From contig JAUCBJ010006668.1 of the NCBI GenBank assembly GCA_032718475.1, positions 1-64,000 on the forward strand: 64,000 nt of DNA, in the 5' to 3' direction. The DNA comes from Nemertoderma westbladi. Taxonomy: Eukaryota > Xenacoelomorpha > Nemertodermatida > Nemertodermatidae. The notes below the pieces were generated by a model, which did no database searches, was not told the DNA's origin, and was given only the letters and a program-made list of their open reading frames with translations. Position 1 is the stretch's first letter. Every line of letters begins with the position of its first letter. Made by a program: the position numbers and the translations under genes. Positions 22,401 to 31,909 of this stretch are shown here, in pieces.

Positions 22401-23690
22401 GTACTCCTTCCTCTACGGTATCTACTCCTGTTCCTAAGTCGTCTACATACAACTTCTGTAACTTCTTGATAGTAACCAGTTGAGACTGCGTTACAGTTTT
22501 CTTCTTTTCCAATTCTAGATGATGAGATAAAGTTTTTGCAAGTATATTTGGTGAGCATATCAATCCAAACAGAGCTCGTGTGTACCTGTACCCTTGAATA
22601 ACTAAATTATCTATATTGATATTATCTAGTGATGGTACCCACAGAAATCGAAGGCAATCCCTGTCAGAATCATTAATTTCGCATTGTAAGAATGCCTGTT
22701 CAATATCTGCTGTTATAGCTATTCGTTTATCCCTAAAACCTAGTAACACATCTAATAAATGTGGGATGAGATTTGGTCCTTTTAAAAGGCATTCATTTAA
22801 TGACATATCTTTGCAATGTGCGCGTGCTGAGGCATTGAATACCACCCTAAGCTTAGTGGATTCCCGTTCCTCCCGTACTACACCATGATGGGGAATGTAA
22901 TGAATTACTGAACCCGTTTGATCACAACTTACTGGTTCAATATACCCCTTTGCTATATGATCCCGGATTACACTGTCGTATTTTTCAAGCAAACCAGTTT
23001 TTTGTAAACGGCGGATTAAAGAGTATAATTGTTTATAACACAATGAATAATGGTCAGTCAAATTTGTCGGATTTAATTTCCAAGGCAAACTTACAGAATA
23101 ATGTCCGTTACTTTTAAACTTTATGTTTAGAACTGGTTTAAACGTGTCGTCACTTTCCATTTGCTCGTTACCCAAACTTTCTACTGCCCAAAAGCCTTTG
23201 AGTATGTCTTGAAATTTGTCGTTTTCAGCTTCAGTGTCAAGTTTGTCAATCTGGTCTATCTGACAAGTGGAACTGATTAGCATACACGTGTTGTCTTGCA
23301 AATTGTTGTCATAATTTGAGAACTCGTAACTTTGTTGCACTTTCCCAGAAAGTAGCCAACCAACACCCGAGTCAAGGGCGACCAAACCTGTACCTGAAAT
23401 ACGGAATGTCTTTCCTGTTACAATGTCCCAATAGAAGTCTGAACCGATTAATAGATTTACACTAAAGTCGTGTCTTTGATCCTTGTCTGGGTTAGCCAAT
23501 GAACAGTCAGAAAGACCGAGTGAGTGAAAACATGAGCCAATACGGTTCTGAAGAGATTCAGCCGAAAACTTACTTTGTAATGGTTTACAAATTTCCCCTA
23601 CAACTAATGCTTGTACAACCAAAATTGTGCTGTTGCGTAGTATTAATGTAATTTGCGCAATATCTAGAGACTGAATATCTCTCTCGGCAA
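19462..23690 (-). pseudogene. BEL/Pao pol: protease remnant, RT, RNase H, integrase
   Basis: After the LINE, the frame resumes within the retropepsin-like DUF1758 domain (VNLLIGSDFYWDIVTG, GWLLSGK) but the N-terminal part with the catalytic DSG is absent. RT follows with ADIEQAFLQ and a YVDD active site near 22445, then RNase H (ELHGFSDAS, WCDAYDV). A TAA at 21376-21378 breaks the frame. The same frame continues with integrase: an HHCC zinc site (HSRT...CVVCKH), the DDE core (GIDFCGP, FSDNAS, Glu in YGFIERLVG) and a C-terminal DUF5641-like region. The single stop, the missing protease site and the LINE make this copy non-autonomous. Confidence 0.88.
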
Positions 23691-26600
23691 CTCGTCTCGG
23701 CTGACTCGGCAAAAAAGCACCCCCCAACCCCCACTATGGATTACATTAGCAATGCGGAGGTCCGGCCACTAGAGGCCAGTGGAATTACCAGACACAATCG
23801 GCCTCACAGGCGTCAGTTAACTCCTGACCGGCTGCCTGTCTCACCCCCTACTGGAGAGAGAGCAGCCAACAATTCTTTGAGTCCCTTTCCTGATGACCTT
23901 TCTGGCCCAAACCCTGGGTCACCAGGGAGGCCAGATTGTGATGGGGAGAGGGATTCTGGAGTTGGAGGCTACTCTCATGTTCCACCCCGACCAACAAAGC
24001 CATTGGTGAATCTGAGGCAAGTCACTACTAGACTAGCCTCAGTAAACACCCTAACACTCGGGTCCCCAATGCGACAAGGTGAGCTGACTGCCTTGGCAGA
24101 TAAGCTTTCTCTTAGCGCAGTGGGTGTTCAAGAGCACCGAATGCAGACTGGACAGACTGATGAGGTTCTGATTAAGGACATGGGGGGCGGTTGGCGACTC
24201 GCCCTCGCGTCAGCAGATGATAGTGGCAATGGTGGAATTGGTCTATTGATGAATCCAACTGCACATGCAGCATTGGACAAAATAGACCAAATCTCTAACC
24301 GCATCATCCGTTGCCACTTCTCATGTTCTGGAAGACTGGCTAAGAAGTTTCCTAAGGTGGTTCTGATTGTGTGCTACTCTCCAACTAGTGTTGCCCCTGT
24401 AGAGGAGGTGGAAAATTTCTACCACAATCTACAAGCAGCAACTGATGGAGTGGATCAGCATGCATTCTTAACATTCCTGGGAGACTTTAATGCAAGTCTG
24501 CATCAATCACCTACATCGCCCTGGGTCTATAGCAATAGTGTTAACCGAAATTCTGTCCATCTTCAGGATTTTATCTCTGGAAATGGATTGTTTTCGGCTG
24601 GAACCCAGTTCAAGAAGCGAACTGGAAAGCTATGGACTCATAGTGGACCCAGTGGTCACAAGTCCCAGATAGACCATATTCTGTTTCGTAGGAAATACAG
24701 GAGCTCTATACAAGACTGTAATGCATTTACACTTCGACCCTTCTCCAGTGATCACCGCCTTATTGTGGCCAAGGTAAGACTTAGTCTGCGTGCTAGCAGA
24801 ACAACGAAATCTGCCTTGCCACGGCATGACTGGTCCTCTCTGTTGCAACAGCCAAGTGTGAGATCCAGCTTCACACTACAGCTGAGCAACAGGTATGAGG
24901 CTCTTGCCTCTGAGGCGGCAGATCACTGTGAGGGCTATACTGCCTTTACAGAAGCAGTTAAGTTAGCAGCTGCAGAAACAGTTCCTGTATACCCTCGAAA
25001 CAGGAAAAGGGCCCCCTGGACTGACAACAAAATTCAGAAGTGCCGAAATGACCTTCATAAGGCGCAGAAAGAGTCCCGACTCAAACAGACTACAGCGGCC
25101 AAGAATGCAGTTAAAGCTGCATCTAGGTCCCTGAACAGGCAGTACTCTGTTAATCTACAGGAGCTAATAAACCAACAGGTTGATGCCATCAATGATGCTG
25201 ACGACAGCAGGCAATCATCCCAGGCATGGAAATCGATCAATCTGCTTACTGGGCGGAAAAGCCAACCAACCACCAAGGTTAAGGCTGAATCACCAGCCGA
25301 TCGCCTCAATGGTTGGAAAGCCCACTTTGAAAAGCTCCTCAATAATGACAGGGTATTGCCTGATAACTTTATAGAAGTAAAAGTGTCTGAGTCTGTACTC
25401 CCAGATATTCCCATTGGCGATATCTCCTTTGCAGAAGTGAAGGCTGCTGCAAAGAGCATTAAGACCAATCGTGCCAGTGGAGTAGATGGTGTTCCCCCTG
25501 AGGTCTTTAAAATACCTGAGTGTTTAAAGCTCATCTATCCCATCATAGTAGACATGTACCGTACAACACGAGTCCCACAAGAAATGAAAACAAATAAGTT
25601 GGTGCCAGTTCCCAAGAAGGGCAACCTAACACTCTATGGTTCTTTTCGGGGAATCTCATTGATCTCGATTGCTGCAAAACTATACAATAGAATTCTATTA
25701 AATCGCATCAGGGATCCCATTGAGAGACTGCTACGTGGAAATCAGAATGGGTTCCGTAAAGGTCGTGGGACCATGGAGCCCATTTTGGCACTTAGAAGGA
25801 TAATTGAAGAGTTATCAAAAAAGAAAGACAGGCATCTGGCTGTTATCTTTGTTGACTTCTTCAAGGCCTTTGATTCAGTCTCTCGCTCACGTATGTTCAG
25901 CATACTTTCATTATATGGGATTCCTGATGAAATTATTGCAGCAATCAGATCAGTATACGATGGTTCGACAACATTTGTGTCTACTGTTGACGGTGACACA
26001 GAACCATTTGAAGTGTTATGGGGCGTCCTCCAAGGAGACACACTTGCACCATTCTTGTTCATTATTGTGGTTGACTATGTTCTACGCATGTCCTTAGATC
26101 ATCATAATGATGATGGGGTGATGATAACTCCACCTACTGGCTCCAGAAGTCGAGGAAATCCTGCCAAGTACCTAACTGATCTAGACTTTGCTGATGACTT
26201 AGGAGTACTTTCAGAATCATTAGAGGGAGCCCAGCGGCTCCTCAGCTCATTAGAACATGCTGCTTCTAGTGTTGGTCTTTTTATTAACTCCAGAAAGACC
26301 AAAATTCTGACAGTTAACTTTGAAAGTCCTCAGCAAGTCTCTGATCGGATGAGCATAAGCTCAAAGGATGGTATGCTTGAGCATGTGGACGACTTCTGTT
26401 ACCTGGGATCATGGATCCGGAAGTCAGGTGAGGACCTTCGAATACGTAAGGGAAAGGCATGGGCAGCCTTGAATAGGCTTTCCAGGATTTGGAAGTCACC
26501 TAGAATTAATCGGAAACTTAAGGTCCGATTATTTAGAGCAGCAGTAGTTCCAGTACTCCTCTACGGGAGTCCATGCTGGGCTCTAACTGCTGAGGACACC

Positions 26601-27018
26601 AAATCTCTGGATGGCACATTCACAAGAATGCTACGCCGGGTACATTGTGTCAAGTACAATGCACACATCTCCAACCAGACACTATATAACATTGGAGGTG
26701 TCTCATTGGTTCCCCCAAGCTTGACACTAGAACAAAATCGCCTCCGCTTTGCAGGACATTGCTTTCGCCGTGAGGACCAGCCAGTGCATAATCTTGTACT
26801 TTGGCAGCCTCATGGAGTGAATAAGCATGGTGGACAGCCCATGACTTTCTTGAGACGCATCTTAAAGGACACTGGCCTTAAAGATGCGGATGATCTAGCA
26901 AATGTCATGGGTGATAGGGAGTTGTGGCGGTGCAATTTTGTTGACAAGCCGGCACAGCATTCTTAAAAATGCAGCTGCAATGCAGCATGCCGATCCTAGT
27001 AGTAGTAGTAGTAGTAGT
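23690..27018 (+). mobile_element. RTE-type LINE, apparently intact
   Basis: Non-LTR retrotransposon inserted in the gag-protease region of the BEL/Pao element, in the opposite orientation. It has one long ORF, a very short 3' UTR and ends in (TAG)n at about 26997-27018; a simple-repeat tail is typical of RTE-group LINEs. The 5' border is only approximate, because it was set by where the BEL/Pao frame resumes. Two truncated relatives lie at 1-512 and 8886-9825. Confidence 0.88.
23736..26966 (+). CDS. LINE endonuclease-reverse transcriptase (RTE-like), 1076 codons
   Basis: Copies LINE RNA into DNA at a nicked chromosomal target. After a Pro-rich N-terminus (about 1-95), an apurinic endonuclease-like domain spans about 105-345: VQEHRM, LGDFNAS near 248, and the SQIDHILF and SSDHRLIV motifs near 313-338. 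RT covers about 610-840, with RGISLISIAAK, FVDFFKAFDS (catalytic Asp near 706), GVLQGDTLAPFLFI and the FADD active site near 817. A connection/thumb segment (CYLGSWIRKSGED) and a His/Arg-rich end follow. No stop or frameshift is seen, so the copy could be active. The opening ATG is the first in frame. The clade call is RTE-like; RTEX or Proto2 are alternatives. Confidence 0.9.
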   Translation: MDYISNAEVRPLEASGITRHNRPHRRQLTPDRLPVSPPTGERAANNSLSPFPDDLSGPNPGSPGRPDCDGERDSGVGGYSHVPPRPTKPLVNLRQVTTRLASVNTLTLGSPMRQGELTALADKLSLSAVGVQEHRMQTGQTDEVLIKDMGGGWRLALASADDSGNGGIGLLMNPTAHAALDKIDQISNRIIRCHFSCSGRLAKKFPKVVLIVCYSPTSVAPVEEVENFYHNLQAATDGVDQHAFLTFLGDFNASLHQSPTSPWVYSNSVNRNSVHLQDFISGNGLFSAGTQFKKRTGKLWTHSGPSGHKSQIDHILFRRKYRSSIQDCNAFTLRPFSSDHRLIVAKVRLSLRASRTTKSALPRHDWSSLLQQPSVRSSFTLQLSNRYEALASEAADHCEGYTAFTEAVKLAAAETVPVYPRNRKRAPWTDNKIQKCRNDLHKAQKESRLKQTTAAKNAVKAASRSLNRQYSVNLQELINQQVDAINDADDSRQSSQAWKSINLLTGRKSQPTTKVKAESPADRLNGWKAHFEKLLNNDRVLPDNFIEVKVSESVLPDIPIGDISFAEVKAAAKSIKTNRASGVDGVPPEVFKIPECLKLIYPIIVDMYRTTRVPQEMKTNKLVPVPKKGNLTLYGSFRGISLISIAAKLYNRILLNRIRDPIERLLRGNQNGFRKGRGTMEPILALRRIIEELSKKKDRHLAVIFVDFFKAFDSVSRSRMFSILSLYGIPDEIIAAIRSVYDGSTTFVSTVDGDTEPFEVLWGVLQGDTLAPFLFIIVVDYVLRMSLDHHNDDGVMITPPTGSRSRGNPAKYLTDLDFADDLGVLSESLEGAQRLLSSLEHAASSVGLFINSRKTKILTVNFESPQQVSDRMSISSKDGMLEHVDDFCYLGSWIRKSGEDLRIRKGKAWAALNRLSRIWKSPRINRKLKVRLFRAAVVPVLLYGSPCWALTAEDTKSLDGTFTRMLRRVHCVKYNAHISNQTLYNIGGVSLVPPSLTLEQNRLRFAGHCFRREDQPVHNLVLWQPHGVNKHGGQPMTFLRRILKDTGLKDADDLANVMGDRELWRCNFVDKPAQHS

Positions 27019-28410
27019 TATCTGATTTGTGCCAACCAACATACTATGACTACTACTACCTTGACCTTTTGGTTGTTGGACACTTGGACCACGTTGTACT
27101 CTTGTACAAATTGATTGATGGTGACCAGTTCTCTTACAGTTATAGCACGGCTTAATTCGTGTACAATCTCTAGCAAGATGTCCTGAACCAAAGCAATTAT
27201 AACATAATGCTTTCCTGTCTAATATTGCTTTCCTTTGTGAAGTATCGTGTATTGTTTGACAATTTACAGAATAATGATGTTGTTTACAGAATATACATCT
27301 TACCATTTGCGGTTTCGGTAGAGACTGTTGAGTTTTATTTTGTTGTGTGTGACGGTATGTATGTTGGGTTGCTATAGGTAGTGAGGCTGCTGTTGGAGTG
27401 TGTCTGATTGTTGATTTTTGTTGATAATTGTAATTTTGTGCTGATTGAGTATTATTCGAAGAACTATTGCCACAAAACACACCCATCGCCTCCTCACTAG
27501 CTAAGCGCAAGCCTATTTGGTCCATGAGCCACATAAGGTTATCTATGTTATTGTTTGATTTTTCTAAAAGACGTGTGCCGAAATCGAATGGTAGTGTACT
27601 CATAATGTCAGGAATTACGGTGATTTGGTATTGATCTGGTTTCGTATTCAGTGCTTCTAATGCTCGTATGTGTGCTAAGCAAGTATTATAAACCTGTCTT
27701 AAATTTAGTGAGTCTCCTGTGAATGTTTTACTTATGTTTCTAAGTTGTTCTATATGTGCTTGTATAATGCGACTTTGTGACCCGTAACGTGCTTGTAGAA
27801 GGTCCATAGCTACAGTATAATTTTCACTGGAAACAGAAAGTCCCGCAACCACTGATTTTGCTTCACCAGTTAATGACTGTAATAAATGTTGTAGTTTAAG
27901 GACATCAGGCAAACCAGAGTCATGAATTGCACTTCGAAAAGAATCCCGCCACCCACAAAAATCAAGCACATTACCTGAAAAAACGGGCCTATCCAGCTTT
28001 GGGAGCACAGAACGAGCATAAGTACTACTAGTAGCGTAAGTTACTGTAGAATCTTGACTATTGAATGTAGGTCTTGGTATAACCGTACTTGAGTTAATGT
28101 TATCTGGATTTGATGTGTTCGAGTCTGTAACAGATAGTGATAACTGTAACCGAGTTATACAATTAGTGAGTCTAACCTTGTAGATAGCAGCTTCTGATGC
28201 GTCTTTGTCACATTCTTTTTCCTCCATTAGTCCCCAGATGTCTTCGTCCATACTGTCTAACTTCTCACTGTAACAGTTCAGGATTGTGATCTTTGAGAGC
28301 TTCTCCTCTCTAGTGAGCTGATCAATGTCGTCGGCGTCGTGAATAGCGATCGTCACTGCCGATCTTTTCCCACCTCTCGAACGTATCAACCGTTTGAGAT
28401 CATCAGCCAT
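27019..28410 (-). pseudogene. BEL/Pao gag, truncated at its 3' end by a LINE
   Basis: Retrotransposon capsid/nucleocapsid protein. The first ATG is at 28410. A DUF1759-type capsid region lies in the middle (PVFSGNVLDFCGWRDSF, LQSLTGEAKSVVAGL). Near the end there are cysteine/histidine clusters: a C-X2-C...C variant (CIFCKQHHYSVNC) and two CCHC knuckles (CYNCFGSGHLARDC, CYNCKRTGHHQSIC). The frame then runs into the LINE's (TAG)n tail at about 27018. The family is a clear match; the junction to the protease is lost in this copy. Confidence 0.85.
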
Positions 28411-28588
28411 GATTAGGAATGTTGTCACACAAATGTTTCCAATGTATCAAATTGACACAATTAATTGAAAGTGATACTGTGATACTTTTAGAGTTTGATT
28501 GAGTTCATAATTGAATAAGGTACTCCCCCAAGTGGGAGTCCTTTTGAAATAATGTACAATTAAATTAAATTATTTTTATCGGGCGCCA

Positions 28589-28922
28589 TATAATGGATTT
28601 TCCCCAACTGGAAGTTCCAAAATAGAAAATTGTTTTTCTTTAATATAACAACGTAAACTCTATATTCAATATTGTGACAGTGAACTTTACAAAATGGTGC
28701 ATTACACATTATTTCTACTGAGTTCAAACAGATACATGATTTACAACTACAAAGGATACGGAATGTATATTTACTTAGGAACTAATCAAGCAATTTATTA
28801 TAACCAACTGGATAGGCCCCAAACAAACGTATATTGGATGTCGGATATATTATTGATAGATGAATGTAGTCTCTAACTAAGTTTAACGCACTCTAATTAA
28901 TTATATAAATTTATACATGACA
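28589..28922 (-). repeat. 5' LTR of the BEL/Pao element
   Basis: 334 bp, the partner of 18793-19126. The primer-binding site TGGCGCCCGA lies directly inside it at 28579-28588 (minus strand). Confidence 0.95.
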
Positions 28923-29771
28923 CCACTTGCCTAAAATATTTTTTAGGCTCACATCTCCCGCATGTGGGGACACATCTTCATCTGCTGTAGTTAAGTCGAT
29001 AATATTATCGTCACTACTGTCTGTATCAGTTTCCATAGTTATAAATGGAATGGGCGCAACCTCACTATGATTAGATGTCAGTGTGGATGTATTGTGATGG
29101 ACGATACTGTATCGACTGTGGGTTGCTATGTCTTGCCCAGGTTCAGTTTCAGTTTCCACATTCTCTTCACTTTCACTTATTTCCACCATTTGATTATCAT
29201 TACATTTAGGGTTGTATGTTAGCTGAATAGTTATAGTTTTGCCCTTTGGGAAGGTTGATTTTAAAATTTCACCAGTAAACCCATCACCAGTACAGGAACT
29301 TTCAAACACTGTTGTTCTAACTACCTTAACGAAATTGAAGTCATTTTCCGAGAACTTTGGAGCCTCCGCCTGTTCTAGAATTTTGGAAATTTTTTGTCTT
29401 ATTACTTCTTTAGAGTCATTCACTTCAAAGATTAGAAGGGCGAACTTCCAGGTGAGAATTCTAGAATCGGTTTCAAGTTCAGATGAAGCGGCTCGTAGAA
29501 TACGCAGGTCACGTGTTATACTTAACGGTTCTGTAGAAGGACGACCTTGTCGACGGCCTCCCAACGGAACCCGGCTAGAAAATCTCCGTCTAGAACCGCC
29601 CGCTGTGCCGGAGCGAGGTACCGAATTCGCAGCAGCGTTAAACATTGTAGGCGAATTTGCCGGAACTTGAATTCTATAAGGGGAGAAACTAGTCGACAAT
29701 TCCGCTCGGACAGCTTCCCTTACCGAATCTACTGTAAACGCATTTGGGCATTTCCATGGAAAGTGGGACAC
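28923..29771 (-). pseudogene. HECT-like ORF, 5' part
   Basis: Open for about 280 codons on the minus strand up to the BEL/Pao 5' LTR. It has a Ser/Arg-rich region (about 40-90), then a segment with FVKVVRTTVF and a Glu/Thr/Asp-rich tail, an arrangement seen upstream of HECT domains in many invertebrate and fish G2E3-like proteins. No ATG opens the frame at its 5' end; the first in-frame ATG is near 29645, so an upstream exon is possible. The reading frame passes through the 5-bp target duplication into the piece on the other side of the insertion. Confidence 0.5.
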
Positions 29772-31528
29772 ATTAACTCAAAATAAAACGACACTGAAAA
29801 CACTGTTTTAGTAGCCTATCTGTAGTAAAAATATGTGAATTTTCTGAATTTGTAAAAATTATTTGCAATTTCCGAAGTTTTGATTGACAATTAGTCCAAA
29901 ATTTGGACACCCGATAATTTTTCTAAATTTGGTATCAAAAATTTTATATTTTGAAGAGCTTGGAATTCACACTGGAACAGCAAAAGTATACATTGTTTGG
30001 TACCAACGTAAAGCCTGGGATCTGTAGAATTTAACGGCATGAACTTTGAGATATAGTACCTTACCAGATCTCATTTAATACAAAAATAGCCTTCCCCTCC
30101 TCAAAATGTAACGTCCGACACTTTTTTTGACAATTATTTCTCTGATTTTTTTTCCTAATAGCCAATTACAAAATAGTTTTCTTTCTCTTCATGCCCACGC
30201 AAGATGGCGCTACACTATCACAAGAATGGTTAACATGAAAAGCAATGCATTGAACTATGGCCAATTAAAGAGGTGTAACGTCCGACACTATGTAACGTCC
30301 GACACTGTTCGTGTATTGGTTGAAACGTGTCTCTTCCCCCATTGCAATAATGATATTCATACTTATTTGTTTTAGTGGCAATTTTGAAGTGTGTTTGAAG
30401 AAAGATGAGGTGCACTGCTGCAGTAGGCCTACTGTTAGTAGGCCTTTCCTGTATTATACTGCACACGTGTCAAATGCCCGCATTTATAATGTACTTATAG
30501 AAAAAATATCCAGTAGGATTAATACATTTACAGAAGTGACATTTACGGACTCAGAGGTCTATGTGGAATATAAGAAGAGAATTCTATCTAGTCACAAACT
30601 ATCAGACACGATCTGTGTTGTTTCGTGCGATCCAAGAGAATAAGGATCTCATCTGTTTGATACAATTATGAGAAAACTACCTCCACCAATGACTGCAGGA
30701 GGGACAGCGAGAATGCGCAGCACTCATCGCTTTGAAGTCAGTGCGTTTGGCGATGAAGATCTGCCTAGGTTTTAGAATAAAGGGACTTATACATGGAACA
30801 ACTGTAGATAATATCTAAATTTGTAACGTCCGACACCAGTGTCTGTAACGTCCGACACCATACCTCATCGCTTACATTGTAGTTTACATTGTTTGTGGTT
30901 CCCATTTGAAGTAGCAGACCCCACAATCTTAAAAAAAAAAGGTTTGTTTTTGTTTTCAGCGGCACATCGCCTTTATAGCTCCAATCGGCATCATTTGAGA
31001 AGCAATATAAAAATCTAGCAAAAAATTGTGTCCTTTTTGGGTAACGTCCGACACCTTTTTTTGAAATCCAAATGCTTATACAGGCACGCAATATTCAGTA
31101 GTGAGTATATAACAGTCCAAAACTTCGATAAATTTCCTCAATTTCAAATGCTAATACGATCTCTGAAAATTACTTTCTTAAAATATATTAACTGAAAACA
31201 TGATCATTTTTAAAAATGTTGTAACGTCCGACACTATGGAATTGCCCATTTGGCATAGGTGGTGGCGAGGTTGATGGATTTGTATTCTCGTTTAGATTGC
31301 GATTGTGAATGGTGGGAGTATCATCCACTAAAAGAGAACGACCGCAACTAGTAGAGAAATTCAGTTTTCGTAAATTAACATTATATATTCTAGAATATGC
31401 CTTTTTTGTGATTGGCCTATTGAATTCAATAGAGATAAAGTGGTTTTATGGTTAAAATGGTTTTAAGTGATTTTATACTGATATGCTATTGCAAATACTG
31501 AAATATAATCACTGAAAGATAAATACGT
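29772..31528. promoter_or_regulatory. internal region of the foldback element with seven copies of a 15-bp motif
   Basis: No recognisable coding region. TGTAACGTCCGACAC, always in the same orientation, starts at 30107, 30274, 30291, 30822, 30844, 31040 (first base changed) and 31220. It was not noticed elsewhere in the window. Repeated short motifs inside a DNA element may be transposase- or host-factor-binding sites. That role is inference. Confidence 0.5.
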
Positions 31529-31903
31529 TACTGAAAGATAATTCAGTAAATACTGAAAGATAATTCAGTAAATACTGAAAGATAATTCAGTAAATACTGA
31601 AAGATAATTCAGTAAATACTGAAAGATAATTCAGTAAATACTGAAAGATAATTCAGTAAATACTGAAAGATAATTCAGTAAATACTGAAAGATAATTCAG
31701 TAAATACTGAAAGATAATTCAGTAAATACTGAAAAAGATAATTCAGTAAATACTGAAAGATAATTCAGTATTACTGAACGATAATTTATTAATTACTAAA
31801 AGATATTGTAGAACACTGAAAGATATTAATTATTACTGAATGTAAATTTATACTGAATAAAAAATATTAAAACACTGAATATTGACCCTAAAGAGACGCC
31901 ATA
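31529..31903 (-). repeat. right terminal inverted repeat of the foldback element
   Basis: Reverse complement of the left arm with the same organisation: about ten 22-bp units, one with an extra dinucleotide near 31733, then unique sequence ending in GACGCCATA at 31903. Confidence 0.9.
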
Positions 31904-31909
31904 GGGGTG

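Larger units (their letters stand above)
18793..28922 (-). mobile_element. BEL/Pao LTR retrotransposon with nested LINE
   Basis: Bounded by two 334-bp LTRs that look identical, flanked by the 5-bp duplication CCACT (18788-18792 and 28923-28927). The LTR starts TGTCATG in element orientation. Immediately after the 5' LTR is TGGCGCCCGA (28579-28588), matching the first ten bases of a tRNA-Lys-type primer-binding site. Gag (about 27019-28410), the end of the protease, RT, RNase H and integrase follow in the usual BEL/Pao order on the minus strand. A LINE of about 3.3 kb interrupts the gag-protease region. Confidence 0.95.
17713..31903 (-). mobile_element. foldback-type DNA element with HECT-like ORF, host of nested insertions
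   Basis: Two inverted arms of about 375 bp (17713-18086 and 31529-31903) begin with TATGGCGTCTCTTTAGGGTC and are largely identical by eye. The sequence GGGGTG flanks both ends (17707-17712 and 31904-31909), a candidate 6-bp target duplication. Removing the BEL/Pao insert leaves an element of about 4.1 kb. It carries a HECT-like ORF (minus strand) and a 15-bp motif repeated seven times. No transposase was recognised. Foldback elements with tandem-repeat arms are known from Drosophila (FB) and sea urchin (TU); membership in either is not claimed. Confidence 0.75.

Noticed and set aside
25055-25534. Minus-strand frame of 159 codons opposite the LINE ORF, also seen at 9045-9533
   Set aside because: Antisense shadow of the LINE reading frame; it recurs only because the LINE sequence recurs.
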